Shown: one piece after another, positions 45,049 to 53,539 of the stretch | Numbering within the stretch: position 1 is the stretch's first letter | How the letters are laid out: each line of letters starts with the position of its first letter | NCBI RefSeq assembly: GCF_001542625.1 | Contig: NZ_CP016279.1 | Span: forward strand, 7,006,001 to 7,070,000 | Origin: Streptomyces griseochromogenes | GTDB taxonomy: Bacteria > Actinomycetota > Actinomycetes > Streptomycetales > Streptomycetaceae | Length of the DNA: 64,000 nt | Direction of reading: 5' to 3' | Notes under the pieces: model-generated | What the model saw: the letters and a program-made list of their open reading frames with translations, nothing else | Told to the model about the DNA's origin: nothing | Databases searched by the model: none | Position numbers and translations under genes: made by a program

Positions 45049-46323
45049 GTGCGTTCCTCTCCTCTGAAACGGGCCGGATTCCGGTGGTTCCTCACCGGAC
45101 AAACGATCTCTCTGCTCGGCAGTTCGATGGCCCCCATGGCGCTGACCTTCGCGGTCCTCGCCGCCGAGGCCGACGCCGGCGACCTCGGTGTCGTGCTGGC
45201 CGCACGCATGGTGCCGCTGCTCGGCCTCCTGCTGGTGGGCGGCGCCACGGCCGACCGGTTCCCGCGCCGGACGGTGTTGCTGGCCGCCAACCTCGGCTCG
45301 GCACTCACCCAGGGCGCTGTCGCCGCCGTCCTGCTCACCGGCCGCTACGCCCTGCTTCCCGTGGCCTCGCTGGAATTCCTCAATGGCATGCTCGCCGCCT
45401 TCACCACCCCGGCGCTGCGCGGCGTGGTGCCTCAGCTGGTCGACCGGGACCAGCTGAGGCAGGCGAACGCCATGCTGGGCTCGGTCCGCAACGCGACGAA
45501 GATCCTCGGGCCGAGCCTCGCAGGCGTCATCGTCGTCACCGCGGGCAGCGGCACAGCCCTCGCCTTCGACGCCCTGACCTATCTCCTCGCGGCGGTATGC
45601 CTGGCCCGCCTCCCCCTCACCGGCACACCGCCCAAGCCGCGCTCGGTCACTCTGTGGTCCGACATCCGCGACGGCTGGAGCGAGTTCCGGCGCATTCGAT
45701 GGGTGTGGATCGGCACCGCGTCCTTCTGCGTGATCAACCTCGTCCAGACCGGAACCTGGCAGATCCTGGGCCCCACCCTCACCAAACAGCTCAGCGGCGA
45801 GACGACCTGGGGATTCATGCTCAGCGCCCGCGGCATCGGACTGCTGGCGGCCAGCGCGCTGCTGTACCGCCTCACGATCACCCACCTGCTGCGGCTCGGG
45901 CAGCTGGCCAGCGCGCTCACCGCCCTGCCCCTGCTCGCCCTCGGCACCCGGATGGACACCCCCTGGCTGATCACAGCCGCCCTGATCTCCGGCCTCGGCA
46001 TGTCCATCACCGGCATCGCCTGGGAGACGTCACTCCACGAACACGTCCCCCAACACGTGCTGTCCCGCGTCGCGTCCTACAACGACCTGCTCTCCTACCT
46101 CACCATCCCCATAGGCCAACTCAGCGTCGCACCCCTCACCCACGCCGTGGGCGGCTACCGCCTCGCCGCCATCGCCGGCGCCGTCTCCGCCACCGCAGCC
46201 GTGACCCCGCTGGCCTCCACCACCGTGCGCCGACTACGCGCGCACGGACATACGCAGACCAACACGACGTCCCAGTCTGCTCGGGATCTTCGAATCAGAA
46301 AGCGGAGTGCGGGGCCTCCGTAG
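45049..46323 (+). CDS. MFS transporter, probable drug exporter
   Basis: This 424-residue protein has about 12 membrane helices. It starts GFRWFLTGQTISLLGSSMAP and has the loop 2-3 signature GGATADRFPRRTVLLAANLG, as in MefA-like/enterobactin-exporter MFS proteins. The efflux substrate is unknown. GTG 45049 lies 58 bp from the divergent ArsR-type gene and has no clear ribosome site; an upstream start in the same frame cannot be excluded. The C-terminal 25 residues are polar. Confidence 0.85.
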   Translation: MRSSPLKRAGFRWFLTGQTISLLGSSMAPMALTFAVLAAEADAGDLGVVLAARMVPLLGLLLVGGATADRFPRRTVLLAANLGSALTQGAVAAVLLTGRYALLPVASLEFLNGMLAAFTTPALRGVVPQLVDRDQLRQANAMLGSVRNATKILGPSLAGVIVVTAGSGTALAFDALTYLLAAVCLARLPLTGTPPKPRSVTLWSDIRDGWSEFRRIRWVWIGTASFCVINLVQTGTWQILGPTLTKQLSGETTWGFMLSARGIGLLAASALLYRLTITHLLRLGQLASALTALPLLALGTRMDTPWLITAALISGLGMSITGIAWETSLHEHVPQHVLSRVASYNDLLSYLTIPIGQLSVAPLTHAVGGYRLAAIAGAVSATAAVTPLASTTVRRLRAHGHTQTNTTSQSARDLRIRKRSAGPP

Positions 46324-46519
46324 GCCCGGCCCTGGCAACCACCTCACGCGCGCCACACGCATGGCTCCCGAGAACGGCTAAGGGAAGGGGCACGGACCTC
46401 CCCCCGGCCCGCCCGGACATGGCTCAGCCGAGTGCGTCCGGCACGGCGATTACGTCGGCGGGCGCGGCGCGCAGGGCGTCCGGCTGGAGACCGGATCGCA
46501 AAGGCACCCTTGCTGCGCC

Positions 46520-47170
46520 TCAGCTCAGTGCGTCGAGGGCGGCGATGATGTCCGACGGTTCGGCGCGTTTGGTGTAGTCGCTGTTGACGAAGGCCCAGCG
46601 GATCACGCTCTCACGGTCGATGACGTAGGTGGCGGGCAGGGGCAGTGTGCGCGGATGGCCGTCGTTGACGCGCTGGAGGTCGAAGCCCAGCTTGTCGTAG
46701 ACCGCGGCGAGGTCGTCAGGGAGGTCGAAGGCGAGGCCGTACTGCTTGGCGGTGTCGGAGCCGATGTCGCTGAGGACGTCGAAGGTCAGGCTGTGCTTCT
46801 CGGCGAGGCTGAGGGATTCGTCGGGGATCTGCGGGGATACGGCGACCAGGCGGGCGCCGCGTGCGGTGATGTCGGTGTGGTGCTGCTGGAGGGCGCGCAG
46901 GGCGATGTTGCAGTACGGGCACCAGGTGCCGCGGTAGAAGGTCAGCACTACCGAGCCTTCGGCGATCAGGTCGTCCAGCGCGACCGTCTGGCCGGTGGCT
47001 GAAGGCAGCCGGAAGCGGGGCGCTCGATCGCCGACGGTCAGGGCGCGGTCGACCTGTCCGGAGTCGGCGAGTTCCTGACCGGCCCGCTGCATGACCTGCC
47101 GCACTTCGGCGGGGATCTGCTGCTGGCGGGCCTCGTAGAAGACGCGCAGCTCGACGTTGAGTGTGGTCAC
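46520..47170 (-). CDS. Peroxiredoxin-like (AhpC/TSA) protein
   Basis: This 216-residue thioredoxin-fold protein has an N-terminal helical part, DRAPRFRLPSATGQTVALDD, and the active site TFYRGTWCPYCNIALRALQQ, a CxxC in place of the single-Cys peroxiredoxin T-x-x-C. Strand ARLVAVSPQIPDESL and C-terminal LPLPATYVIDRESVIRWAFV complete it. It probably reduces peroxides or acts as a thiol oxidoreductase. GTG 47170 follows GGGAGG. It is divergent from a TetR gene, and both promoters carry the same operator. Confidence 0.9.
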   Translation of the reverse strand: MTTLNVELRVFYEARQQQIPAEVRQVMQRAGQELADSGQVDRALTVGDRAPRFRLPSATGQTVALDDLIAEGSVVLTFYRGTWCPYCNIALRALQQHHTDITARGARLVAVSPQIPDESLSLAEKHSLTFDVLSDIGSDTAKQYGLAFDLPDDLAAVYDKLGFDLQRVNDGHPRTLPLPATYVIDRESVIRWAFVNSDYTKRAEPSDIIAALDALS

Positions 47171-47204
47171 GGTGTCCGTTCCTCCCGGTCGACGTTCCGA
47201 CTAA

Positions 47205-47224
47205 CTTGGAATGACCGTTTCAAG
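47205..47224. promoter_or_regulatory. TetR operator copy 1 (peroxiredoxin side)
   Basis: CTTGGAA-N6-TTTCAAG is a 20-bp inverted repeat with one mismatch, 35 bp upstream of the peroxiredoxin start. It matches the perfect copy at 47291-47310 in arm sequence and spacer length. Confidence 0.65.
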
Positions 47225-47290
47225 ATAGCGTCGACTTGATCCGGCACCAAGGGATCCGGCAAGACTGGCCGGAGGGTCGGCGGGGGATAT

Positions 47291-47310
47291 CTTGAAATCG
47301 TCGTTTCAAG
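47291..47310. promoter_or_regulatory. TetR operator copy 2 (regulator side)
   Basis: CTTGAAA-N6-TTTCAAG is a perfect 7-bp inverted repeat, 18 bp ahead of the TetR start. Together with copy 1 it forms a symmetrical divergent control region, so the TetR protein likely represses both itself and the peroxiredoxin. Confidence 0.7.
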
Positions 47311-47328
47311 ATGGCGGGGTGGAACATG

Positions 47329-47925
47329 CCGGACATCAAGCACTTCGACCCGGACGCGGTCCTGGAGACCGTGGTGCGGCTGTTCTGGCGCCAGGGCGTG
47401 GCCACGACCGGGATCCAGGAGGTCGTGACCGCGACCGGCCTCAACCGCTCCAGCCTGTACGCGACCTTCGGTGGCAAGCAGGAGCTGTACTGCGCCGCGC
47501 TGCGCCGCTACATCGACCAGCGGGCCCGGCCCGCGTTCCGCTCCCTCGCCCAGGACCAGCGAGGGCTGCGGGCCGTCGCCGAGTTCTTCGACGGGCTCAT
47601 CGAGGCGCGGTGCGCCGGCGAACACGCCCGCTGGGGGTGCCTGGTCGTCAACGCGCACGTCGGCGCAGAGAACGGCTACCCCGAGGTCCGCGCCCTCCTC
47701 GACCAGCACCACCGGGAACTGCGGGACGCCATGCACACGGCACTCGTCACGGCCGAGGCACAAGGGCAACTAGCCCCGGGAACCGGTCCGGCTGAGGCTG
47801 CCGAACTGCTGGCACTGCTCGCCTACGGCGTGAATCTGCGCTCCCGCGCGGGCGCCGACGCGGGAGCGTTGCACGTGTCCGTGGCCGCTGCGTTGCAGTC
47901 ACTCGGCAGCCGGACAGTGATGTGA
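47329..47925 (+). CDS. TetR-family regulator of the divergent peroxiredoxin
   Basis: This 198-residue protein has a TetR helix-turn-helix with FDPDAVLETVVRLFWRQGVA and TTGIQEVVTATGLNRSSLYATFGGK in sequence. The C-terminal TetR_C_16-like ligand domain includes RWGCLVVNAHVGAENGYPEV. This resembles the AcuR/NemR-like group in which conserved cysteines sense electrophiles; one cysteine is in WGCLVVN and one in EARCAGE. ATG 47329 is preferred (GGGGTGGA ahead); ATG 47311 overlaps the operator edge. Confidence 0.88.
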   Translation, partial: PDIKHFDPDAVLETVVRLFWRQGVATTGIQEVVTATGLNRSSLYATFGGKQELYCAALRRYIDQRARPAFRSLAQDQRGLRAVAEFFDGLIEARCAGEHARWGCLVVNAHVGAENGYPEVRALLDQHHRELRDAMHTALVTAEAQGQLAPGTGPAEAAELLALLAYGVNLRSRAGADAGALHVSVAAALQSLGSRTVM

Positions 47926-47997
47926 AACGGTGACCCGGCGCCCGATGGTTCTGCGGGCTCTGGCGCCGGCAGAGGGTTTCGCGTGGCGGCGGTGTTC

Positions 47998-48327
47998 TTA
48001 CTTGGGTGGCAGACTCGCAGCGAAGGCGTGGCCCTCGTCGATCCACTCGGCCAGCACCTCGTCCTCTGCGACGGCGGAGCCCGCGACCACGATCCAGCCG
48101 CGCATCGGGCGACCGGTCATGTCGAAGATCCTCGCGCCTGGCCGGGCCAGAGCCTGCATGGTGGCGTCGGGACCGACCCGGACCATGAGGTCGTCGCCGG
48201 TCACGCCGACGGCCATGTTGCCGCGGTGGAGGAACGCGATGCCACCGAACATCCGCTTCTCGGTGATGCCGGGGTCCGCGCCAAGCCGTTCCCGGACTCG
48301 CTCGGCCAGCCCTTCGTCATACGCCAT
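47998..48327 (-). CDS. TfoX N-terminal domain protein
   Basis: This small 109-residue protein is made only of the TfoX/Sxy N-terminal domain: GLAERVRERLGADPGITEKR, MFGGIAFLHRGNMAVGVTGD, LMVRVGPDATMQAL and GRPMRGWIVVAGSAVAEDEV. In other bacteria TfoX controls competence, but single-domain actinobacterial versions have no known role. Its ATG overlaps the TAA of the upstream SRPBCC gene by one base, so they form an operon. Confidence 0.88.
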   Translation of the reverse strand: MAYDEGLAERVRERLGADPGITEKRMFGGIAFLHRGNMAVGVTGDDLMVRVGPDATMQALARPGARIFDMTGRPMRGWIVVAGSAVAEDEVLAEWIDEGHAFAASLPPK

Positions 48328-48785
48328 TACGCGCCTCCTTCGCGGTCGGAGAGTCGGCGTTCGAGATCGCGCAGGTCCTTGGTGAGGTTGGTTCGGACCA
48401 GGCGGGCGAGCAGGGGCGCCGCGACGCGGTAGGGGCCGCCAGGTCCTCCTCGGACACGGATCCCGGCCAGCGTGCCGCGCGGGTGACGCTCGAAGACGTA
48501 AGTGACATGCATCGGCATCGGTCCGCCGACAGAGATCATGTCCAGCAGCCGCGGCGGCTCATAGGCGGCCACGCGCAGGACGTAGTCGATGCGCCGGGTG
48601 AGGAAGTACGCCGTGCGGGTGACCTCGGCGCCCACGCCGAACCCGCCGCCCTCCGCCGGCCGGGTCAGCTCAGCCGTACGGATCCCTTGCGTCCACTCCG
48701 CGTCGTGGCGCCAGTCCATGGCGTAAGCGGCCACTCGCTCGGGCGGCAGCGGGATCACGCGCCGCACCGTCACGTCGATTGCCAC
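48327..48785 (-). CDS. SRPBCC (START-like) family protein
   Basis: This protein of about 152 residues has the polyketide-cyclase/START fold: VRRVIPLPPERVAAYAMDWR, HDAEWTQGIRTAELT, GAEVTRTAYFLTRRIDYVLR and THVTYVFERH-like strands, ending in a long C-terminal helix LLARLVRTNLTKDLRDLERR. Such proteins bind hydrophobic ligands. GTG 48785 is chosen because the conserved fold begins there; the frame is open to 48944, but the extra part is low-complexity. Its stop is fused to the TfoX start. Confidence 0.75.
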   Translation of the reverse strand: MAIDVTVRRVIPLPPERVAAYAMDWRHDAEWTQGIRTAELTRPAEGGGFGVGAEVTRTAYFLTRRIDYVLRVAAYEPPRLLDMISVGGPMPMHVTYVFERHPRGTLAGIRVRGGPGGPYRVAAPLLARLVRTNLTKDLRDLERRLSDREGGA

Positions 48786-49164
48786 GAGGGCAGGATCCCA
48801 GCTGATGCCGGCGGGCGCGCGGCCGGCGATCGAAGGAGCCGGCCGTGACCTCCCGCCAAGCCCTGCCGCTTCGACGCACTCCCTGCGCTGTTCATCAGTT
48901 GCGAGCCCTCTGTCGTCGAGCGTGCCGAGGGCATCCCCGCCCATGGCACGCTCGACCGCACGGCCGCGGAAGAACGCATACTCCTGATGAGAGTGACGCG
49001 ACCACGAGGCACGGGGGTCTGGAGATCACTGACGCGGTGGTTCCGCCGTTCGGCTGGAGACGGGCATCCGCTTGCGCCACAGGCCCGCACAGCCCACCTG
49101 ACCTGTGCCAACTTGTAGGTGTCCTGTATCTCGGCATGGGTCGTGGCATCGGGGCCGTCTTTTC

Positions 49165-49623
49165 GTGCTGATGCTCCCAGTAGCGGCGCAACGCCAAGTC
49201 GAAGGCGGGCAGCGGTCGCCCGATGGCGGCCAGTGCGAGACGGACGGAGAGCACGACCTTCTCGAAATCGGGACTCGCGGAGCGCGCGAGCGCGAGATCG
49301 ACCCGTACGGGCAGGATCCGCGCCCGCCCCCATGCCGGGGCGCCCCACTGGGCGGGCCGCTGCCCCGGGTCACCGAGGGATGCCTCGAACTTGCGCGGCA
49401 GCGTGGACTCACCGATACCGCCGATCCCGTGGAAGACCACCACGTTGTCCCGGGGAGCCTCCAAGTCCGCAGGATCAAAGGCAGGGTTGTTGACATACCG
49501 CAGGTGCTCGGCGAGCGCGGCCACCGCGAAATCCCACTGCCCCTGGCGGTTCGTGAACGCCTCCGCAGTGCCAAGCGTGCGGTCGTTCGTACGGAACAGC
49601 GCTCGCAGATCCCGCCCTGCCAC
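49165..49623 (-). pseudogene. N-terminal fragment of a STAND-type ATPase with mutated P-loop
   Basis: The first ~153 residues (LGTAEAFTNRQGQWDFAVAA, VVVFHGIGGIGEST, LPRKFEASLGDPGQRP, WGRARILPVRVDL) look like the start of a large streptomycete ATP-binding/TPR protein. The Walker A motif reads GIGGIGES where GIGGIGKS is expected, a Lys-to-Glu change at residue 72. After YWEHQ the frame continues with unrelated low-complexity sequence to 48895, so the ATPase core and C-terminal domains are lost. Bases 48786-49164 hold no other gene I can support. Confidence 0.65.
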
Positions 49624-49772
49624 ACCAGCCCCGCAACAGAGATCGTCCGGCCGTCAACTTAGCTCGGCCTCAACCCTGTTGAAGAAGCATCCCCGAAGAC
49701 GGCTGCACCCGCACCAGTGCGTAGCGCACCCAAGAGTGATCCACAGCCCCAGCGCCGTATCGCATGGATGCG

Positions 49773-49814
49773 GTTAAGGGGTGCTTTAGAGGTGTTGATT
49801 CTGTCCGTTAACTG
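49773..49814 (+). promoter_or_regulatory. SARP-type box 1 and promoter of the halogenase operon
   Basis: Three 7-bp elements spaced by 4 bp, GTTAAGG (49773), CTTTAGA (49784) and TTGATTC (49795), give an exact 11-bp period. A possible -10 (TAACTG, 49809-49814) follows 7 bp later. Direct heptamers at one per helical turn just ahead of the -10 are the binding pattern of streptomycete SARP activators. The remaining sequence of 49624-49888 has no gene. Confidence 0.65.
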
Positions 49815-49888
49815 CCGCGTGATTAGGTGGCGTTGGCGCCCCCACGAGGGGCCATTCCCGAATGTCGCACGAGGTGAGGGGATCATCG

Positions 49889-51331
49889 ATGTCCAATGTG
49901 CTGGTGATAGGCGGCGGGCCGGGAGGGTCACTGACGGCGATACTGCTGGCCCGGGCCGGGATCGATGTCACCTTGCTGGAGCGGGAAACCTTTCCCCGGT
50001 ATCACGTCGGCGAGTCGCTCACCTCGTCCTGCCGCGTCATGATGGATATCGCGGGTGTCCTGGAGAAGGTGGACGCCGCCGGATTCACCAGTCGGCGCGG
50101 GGCCCTTCTGAGGTGGGGTGCCGAGGACTGGACCATCGACTGGGGGGAGCTCTTCGGGCCGGATGTGCGCGGTTGGCAGGTGGAGCGCGCCGAGTTCGAC
50201 GAGATCCTACTGCGGCACGCGCAGGAGCAGGGCGTCGAGGTCGTCGAGGGCGCCCACGTGAAGAAGGTCGTCTTCGATGGAGACCGCCCCGTGTCCGCGG
50301 AATGGGTGGACACGAAGCACGACAATGCCCAGCGGGTCACCGAGTTCGACTTCCTCGTCGATGCCTCCGGCCGCGCGGGCGTGCTCGCCTCACAGCACTT
50401 TCGCAATCGCCGGGCCCACGAGATCTTCCGTAACGTCGCGATCTGGGGTTACTGGGACGGCGGCGAGTTGTTGGAGGGAACACCGTCGGGCGGCCTCAAC
50501 GTCGTATCCACACCTGATGGCTGGTTCTGGGTCATCCCCTTGAAGGACGGACAGTTCAGCATCGGTTTCGTGACGCACAAGACGCGATTCGTCGAGCGCC
50601 GGAAGGAATTCGCATCCGACGACGAAATGCTCCTGACACTGGTCCAGGAATCCGAGACGGTGCGCAAGCAATTGGCTGGCGCTGAGTTCATCGGTCCCAC
50701 GCGCGTCGAGCAGGACTACTCCTACGTGGCCGACAGTTTCTGCGGCCCCGGCTATTTCCTGGTCGGGGACGCGGCCTGTTTCCTCGACCCCTTGTTGTCC
50801 ACAGGCGTGCATCTGGCGATGTACAGCGCGGTGCTCGCCGCCGCGTCCGTGATCGGCACCGACGGCGGACAGATCAACGAGCGTGAGGCGCAGGGGTTCT
50901 ATGAGTCCCTGTTCCGCAACGCCTACGCCCGTCTCATCGTGTTGGTGTCCGGGGTGTACGAGCAGTACAAGGGCACCGCGAGCTACTTCTGGCTGGCCCA
51001 GCGCCTGGTCCGCGAGAAGGAACGGTACGACCGCCCGAACGGGGCCTTCGCCGAGATCTCCGCAGGACTCAGCGACCTCAGGGACGCGGCCGACGCACGG
51101 GGCACGAGCGCCATGCCAGAGCTGATCGAGGAAGCCGATCAGGCGCGGCAGCGTGCCGACGAGAATGCCCCCGAGGGACAGACCGCCAATCTCAGCGCGC
51201 TGCGCATCGAGCCCAGCGACCTCTACGACGATGCTTCGGGCCTGTATCTGGTCACGCACCCGGCTCTCGGCATCAAACGCGCACGCCCGGCTGCCGAACC
51301 CGTGGGGGACCGCGCTGAGGCCGGTCGCTGA
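49889..51331 (+). CDS. Flavin-dependent halogenase-like enzyme (carrier-protein-tethered type)
   Basis: This 480-residue protein has the FAD motif GGGPGG (residues 8-13), the YHVGESL flavin loop (38-44), and the halogenase hallmark WxWxIP as WFWVIP (212-217). It also has FLVGDAACFLDPLLSTGVHL, as in CmlS/PltA-like enzymes that halogenate substrates held on carrier proteins. At the place where family members carry the lysine thought to relay hypohalous acid (in a K-x-G-A context) it has arginine, R69 (SRRGALLRWG), so activity needs proof. ATG 49889 has GAGGTGAGGGG upstream. It leads an operon with ACP, hydrolase and enoylreductase. Confidence 0.85.
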   Translation: MSNVLVIGGGPGGSLTAILLARAGIDVTLLERETFPRYHVGESLTSSCRVMMDIAGVLEKVDAAGFTSRRGALLRWGAEDWTIDWGELFGPDVRGWQVERAEFDEILLRHAQEQGVEVVEGAHVKKVVFDGDRPVSAEWVDTKHDNAQRVTEFDFLVDASGRAGVLASQHFRNRRAHEIFRNVAIWGYWDGGELLEGTPSGGLNVVSTPDGWFWVIPLKDGQFSIGFVTHKTRFVERRKEFASDDEMLLTLVQESETVRKQLAGAEFIGPTRVEQDYSYVADSFCGPGYFLVGDAACFLDPLLSTGVHLAMYSAVLAAASVIGTDGGQINEREAQGFYESLFRNAYARLIVLVSGVYEQYKGTASYFWLAQRLVREKERYDRPNGAFAEISAGLSDLRDAADARGTSAMPELIEEADQARQRADENAPEGQTANLSALRIEPSDLYDDASGLYLVTHPALGIKRARPAAEPVGDRAEAGR

Positions 51332-51391
51332 CCCTACAGCTCCCCGCAGATTCGCCCTACTTCACCCCATCCAGAAAGGTAAGGAACGAGC

Positions 51392-51664
51392 ATGTCTGTG
51401 CTGCCACCCGAGGTACTGACGTGGGTCTACGAGCAGAACCCGGACGTCGAGGACATCGATCCCGACCTCGACCTGTTCGAGACGCGATTGGTCAACTCCC
51501 TCTCGTTGATCGAATTCGTCGTCGTCATCGAAAAGGTCAGCGGGCAGGTCATCGACCGACGGCAGATCCAGACCGACGACTTCAGGACGCTGCGCACCAT
51601 TCAGGAGAAGTACTTCGCCGAGTCCGCCGCATCGGCCGCGGCCGCGGCGACGGAGACCGGGTGA
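51392..51664 (+). CDS. Acyl carrier protein
   Basis: This 90-residue four-helix carrier protein has the phosphopantetheine attachment serine at residue 36 in NSLSLIE; the usual aspartate of D-S-L is asparagine. Acidic N-terminal segments (NPDVEDIDPDLDLFE) and the helix IEFVVVIEKVSGQVID fit the fold. The last 15 residues are an alanine-rich tail. It would carry the growing or modified acyl group as a thioester. AAGGTAAGGAACG precedes ATG 51392; the hydrolase gene starts 3 bp after its stop. The PPTase at 56097 probably activates it. Confidence 0.9.
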   Translation: MSVLPPEVLTWVYEQNPDVEDIDPDLDLFETRLVNSLSLIEFVVVIEKVSGQVIDRRQIQTDDFRTLRTIQEKYFAESAASAAAAATETG

Positions 51665-51667
51665 ACC

Positions 51668-52474
51668 GTGCCCATCGCCACAGTCAACGGAGTCCGGATC
51701 TCCTACCGCGTACACGGTGAGGGCGCTCCTCTGCTCCTGATCGGCCCGGCCGCCTCACCGGCGGCGGTCTGGGACAGGTACCAGGTTCCGGATCTCGTAC
51801 GCGCCGGATTCCAGGTCATCACCTTCGACCTGCGCGGGACCTCTCCTTCGGATGTCCCGCCGGGTCCCTACACACTCGAGGAACTCGTCAGTGATGCAGC
51901 TGGGCTGATCGGTCACCTGGGCGTCTCCCCCTGCTTGGTGGCGGGGATCTCCATCGGCGCGATGATCGCCCAGGAGCTGGCCAGGGACCATCCCGACCTG
52001 GTCGGTGCGGTCGCGCTGATGGCGACCCGGGGACGGTCTGATGTCTTCCACGACGCGCTGGCTCAGGGCATCGCGAGTGCCATGAGAGCCGGCGACGCGG
52101 TGCCCGTGGCGTACTCGGCGGTGGCCACGATGGGCCAGCTGTTCGCCCTCGAGTCGCTGACCGACGACAAGTTCGCCCAGGACTGGCTGACGACCCTCTC
52201 CCTCTTCCCTCAGCGGGGAGAGGGGTTCGCGGCCCAGTACGAGGCCACCGTCACACACGACCGGCTGCCGGGACTGAGCGACGTCCGCTGTCCGTCGCTC
52301 GTCGTCGCCTTCGCCCACGACATCGTCATGCCGCCCGCCATGGGGCGGGCAGTGGCCGAGGTCATCCCGGACTGCCGCTTCGAACTGCTCGAAGGATGTG
52401 GGCATTTCGGATTCCTGGAGCGACCCGAGGAAGTCAATCGCGTCCTCGTCGACTTCTTCCGCACGACCGCGTGA
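51668..52474 (+). CDS. Alpha/beta hydrolase, probable thioesterase
   Basis: This 268-residue hydrolase has the oxyanion region LLLIGPAASP, nucleophile elbow GISIGA, the acid in FAHDIVMP and the catalytic histidine in EGCGHFGFLERPEEVN. The overall pattern matches PcaD/thioesterase-like members. Being the third gene behind a carrier protein, it likely releases the product from the ACP or cleaves a side product. GTG 51668 is the only close start; the gap to the ACP stop is 3 bp, implying translational coupling. Confidence 0.88.
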   Translation: MPIATVNGVRISYRVHGEGAPLLLIGPAASPAAVWDRYQVPDLVRAGFQVITFDLRGTSPSDVPPGPYTLEELVSDAAGLIGHLGVSPCLVAGISIGAMIAQELARDHPDLVGAVALMATRGRSDVFHDALAQGIASAMRAGDAVPVAYSAVATMGQLFALESLTDDKFAQDWLTTLSLFPQRGEGFAAQYEATVTHDRLPGLSDVRCPSLVVAFAHDIVMPPAMGRAVAEVIPDCRFELLEGCGHFGFLERPEEVNRVLVDFFRTTA

Positions 52475-52495
52475 CGCCGTTTCCCGGGAGGGTTC

Positions 52496-53512
52496 ATGGA
52501 GCACCTGCATTCGACCGCGACCGACGCCGGCCCGGCCGCCCGCGTGGAACTGCGGCAACGGGGCCCCGGCGATCTCGACTTCGAGCTGGTCGCCGCCGAG
52601 TCGGAGCCGCCTCGTCTCGGCGAGGTGACCATTCAGGTGTTCGCCGCCGGGCTCAATTTCCCTGACGTGCTGACGGCGATGGGCCTGTCCGCGGCGTACT
52701 TCGAGGACGCGCCGCGGCCGGGTCTGGAATGCGCCGGCGTCGTCACCGCGGTGGGGCCGGACGTGACCGCGTTCCGGGTCGGCGACCGGGTCGCAGCCGT
52801 GACCGAGGGGGCATTCGCGTCCCAGGTCAACGTACCGGCGGAAGCGGTCATGTCCCTGCCCGACCATATGGACTTCGCTCAGGCTGCCACCGTGCCCGTC
52901 GCGTTCCTCACCGCCTGGTACGGCCTGATACGTATGGCCGACCTCCGGCGCGGGGAGCGACTCCTCATCCATTCCGCGGCCGGTGGGGTGGGCACGGCAG
53001 CACTGGCCATAGCGGAACTCCGAGGAGCCGAAGTATTCGCGACGGTGGGGACCCCGGACAAGCGAACGTACCTGCATGAGCGCGGAGTCCAGCACGTCAT
53101 GGACTCCCACAGCGTCGAGTTCGGTGACGAGACCCTCGCCGCCACCGGCGGCGAGGGTGTCGACGTCGTCCTCAACTCCCTCACGGGCGAGCTACTGCGC
53201 AGAAGTCTGGAACTGCTGCGGGTCCGCGGCAGATTCATCGAGATCGGCAAGCGCGACATCATGGCCGACGCCGCGCTCGGACTCGGCCCCTTTCGCAACA
53301 GCCTCAGCATGCACAGTGTCGACCTCAGACTGCTGGTCAACCGCTGCCCGGAGCTCATCGGTGCACTCCTGGCGGAACTGGCACCGCTGTTCGCCTCGGG
53401 CGCCCTGGCACCGCTGCCGTACACACCGTTCCCGGTGTCGATGGCCGATCGCGCGTTCCGCAGGATGATGAGCGGACGGCACATCGGGAAGATCGTGCTG
53501 ACCTTCGCATGA
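52496..53512 (+). CDS. Stand-alone PKS-type enoylreductase (MDR superfamily)
   Basis: This 338-residue protein resembles the enoylreductase domain of iterative/modular polyketide synthases more than free alcohol dehydrogenases: GEVTIQVFAAGLNFPDVLTA, the NADPH loop LIHSAAGGVGTAALAIAE, GEGVDVVLNSLTGELLRRSL, GRFIEIGKRDI and C-terminal FRRMMSGRHIGKIVLTF. No zinc ligands are seen. It would reduce an alpha,beta-unsaturated acyl thioester with NADPH. ATG 52496 follows GGGAGGG. It is the last gene of the halogenase operon. Confidence 0.87.
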   Translation: MEHLHSTATDAGPAARVELRQRGPGDLDFELVAAESEPPRLGEVTIQVFAAGLNFPDVLTAMGLSAAYFEDAPRPGLECAGVVTAVGPDVTAFRVGDRVAAVTEGAFASQVNVPAEAVMSLPDHMDFAQAATVPVAFLTAWYGLIRMADLRRGERLLIHSAAGGVGTAALAIAELRGAEVFATVGTPDKRTYLHERGVQHVMDSHSVEFGDETLAATGGEGVDVVLNSLTGELLRRSLELLRVRGRFIEIGKRDIMADAALGLGPFRNSLSMHSVDLRLLVNRCPELIGALLAELAPLFASGALAPLPYTPFPVSMADRAFRRMMSGRHIGKIVLTFA

Positions 53513-53539
53513 CGGCAAGGGCGCAGGCCGTGGCGACTG

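Noticed and set aside
48786..49164. Readable frames between the SRPBCC gene and the ATPase fragment
   Set aside because: They are read-through of the truncated ATPase frame into unrelated sequence, with no domain on either strand.
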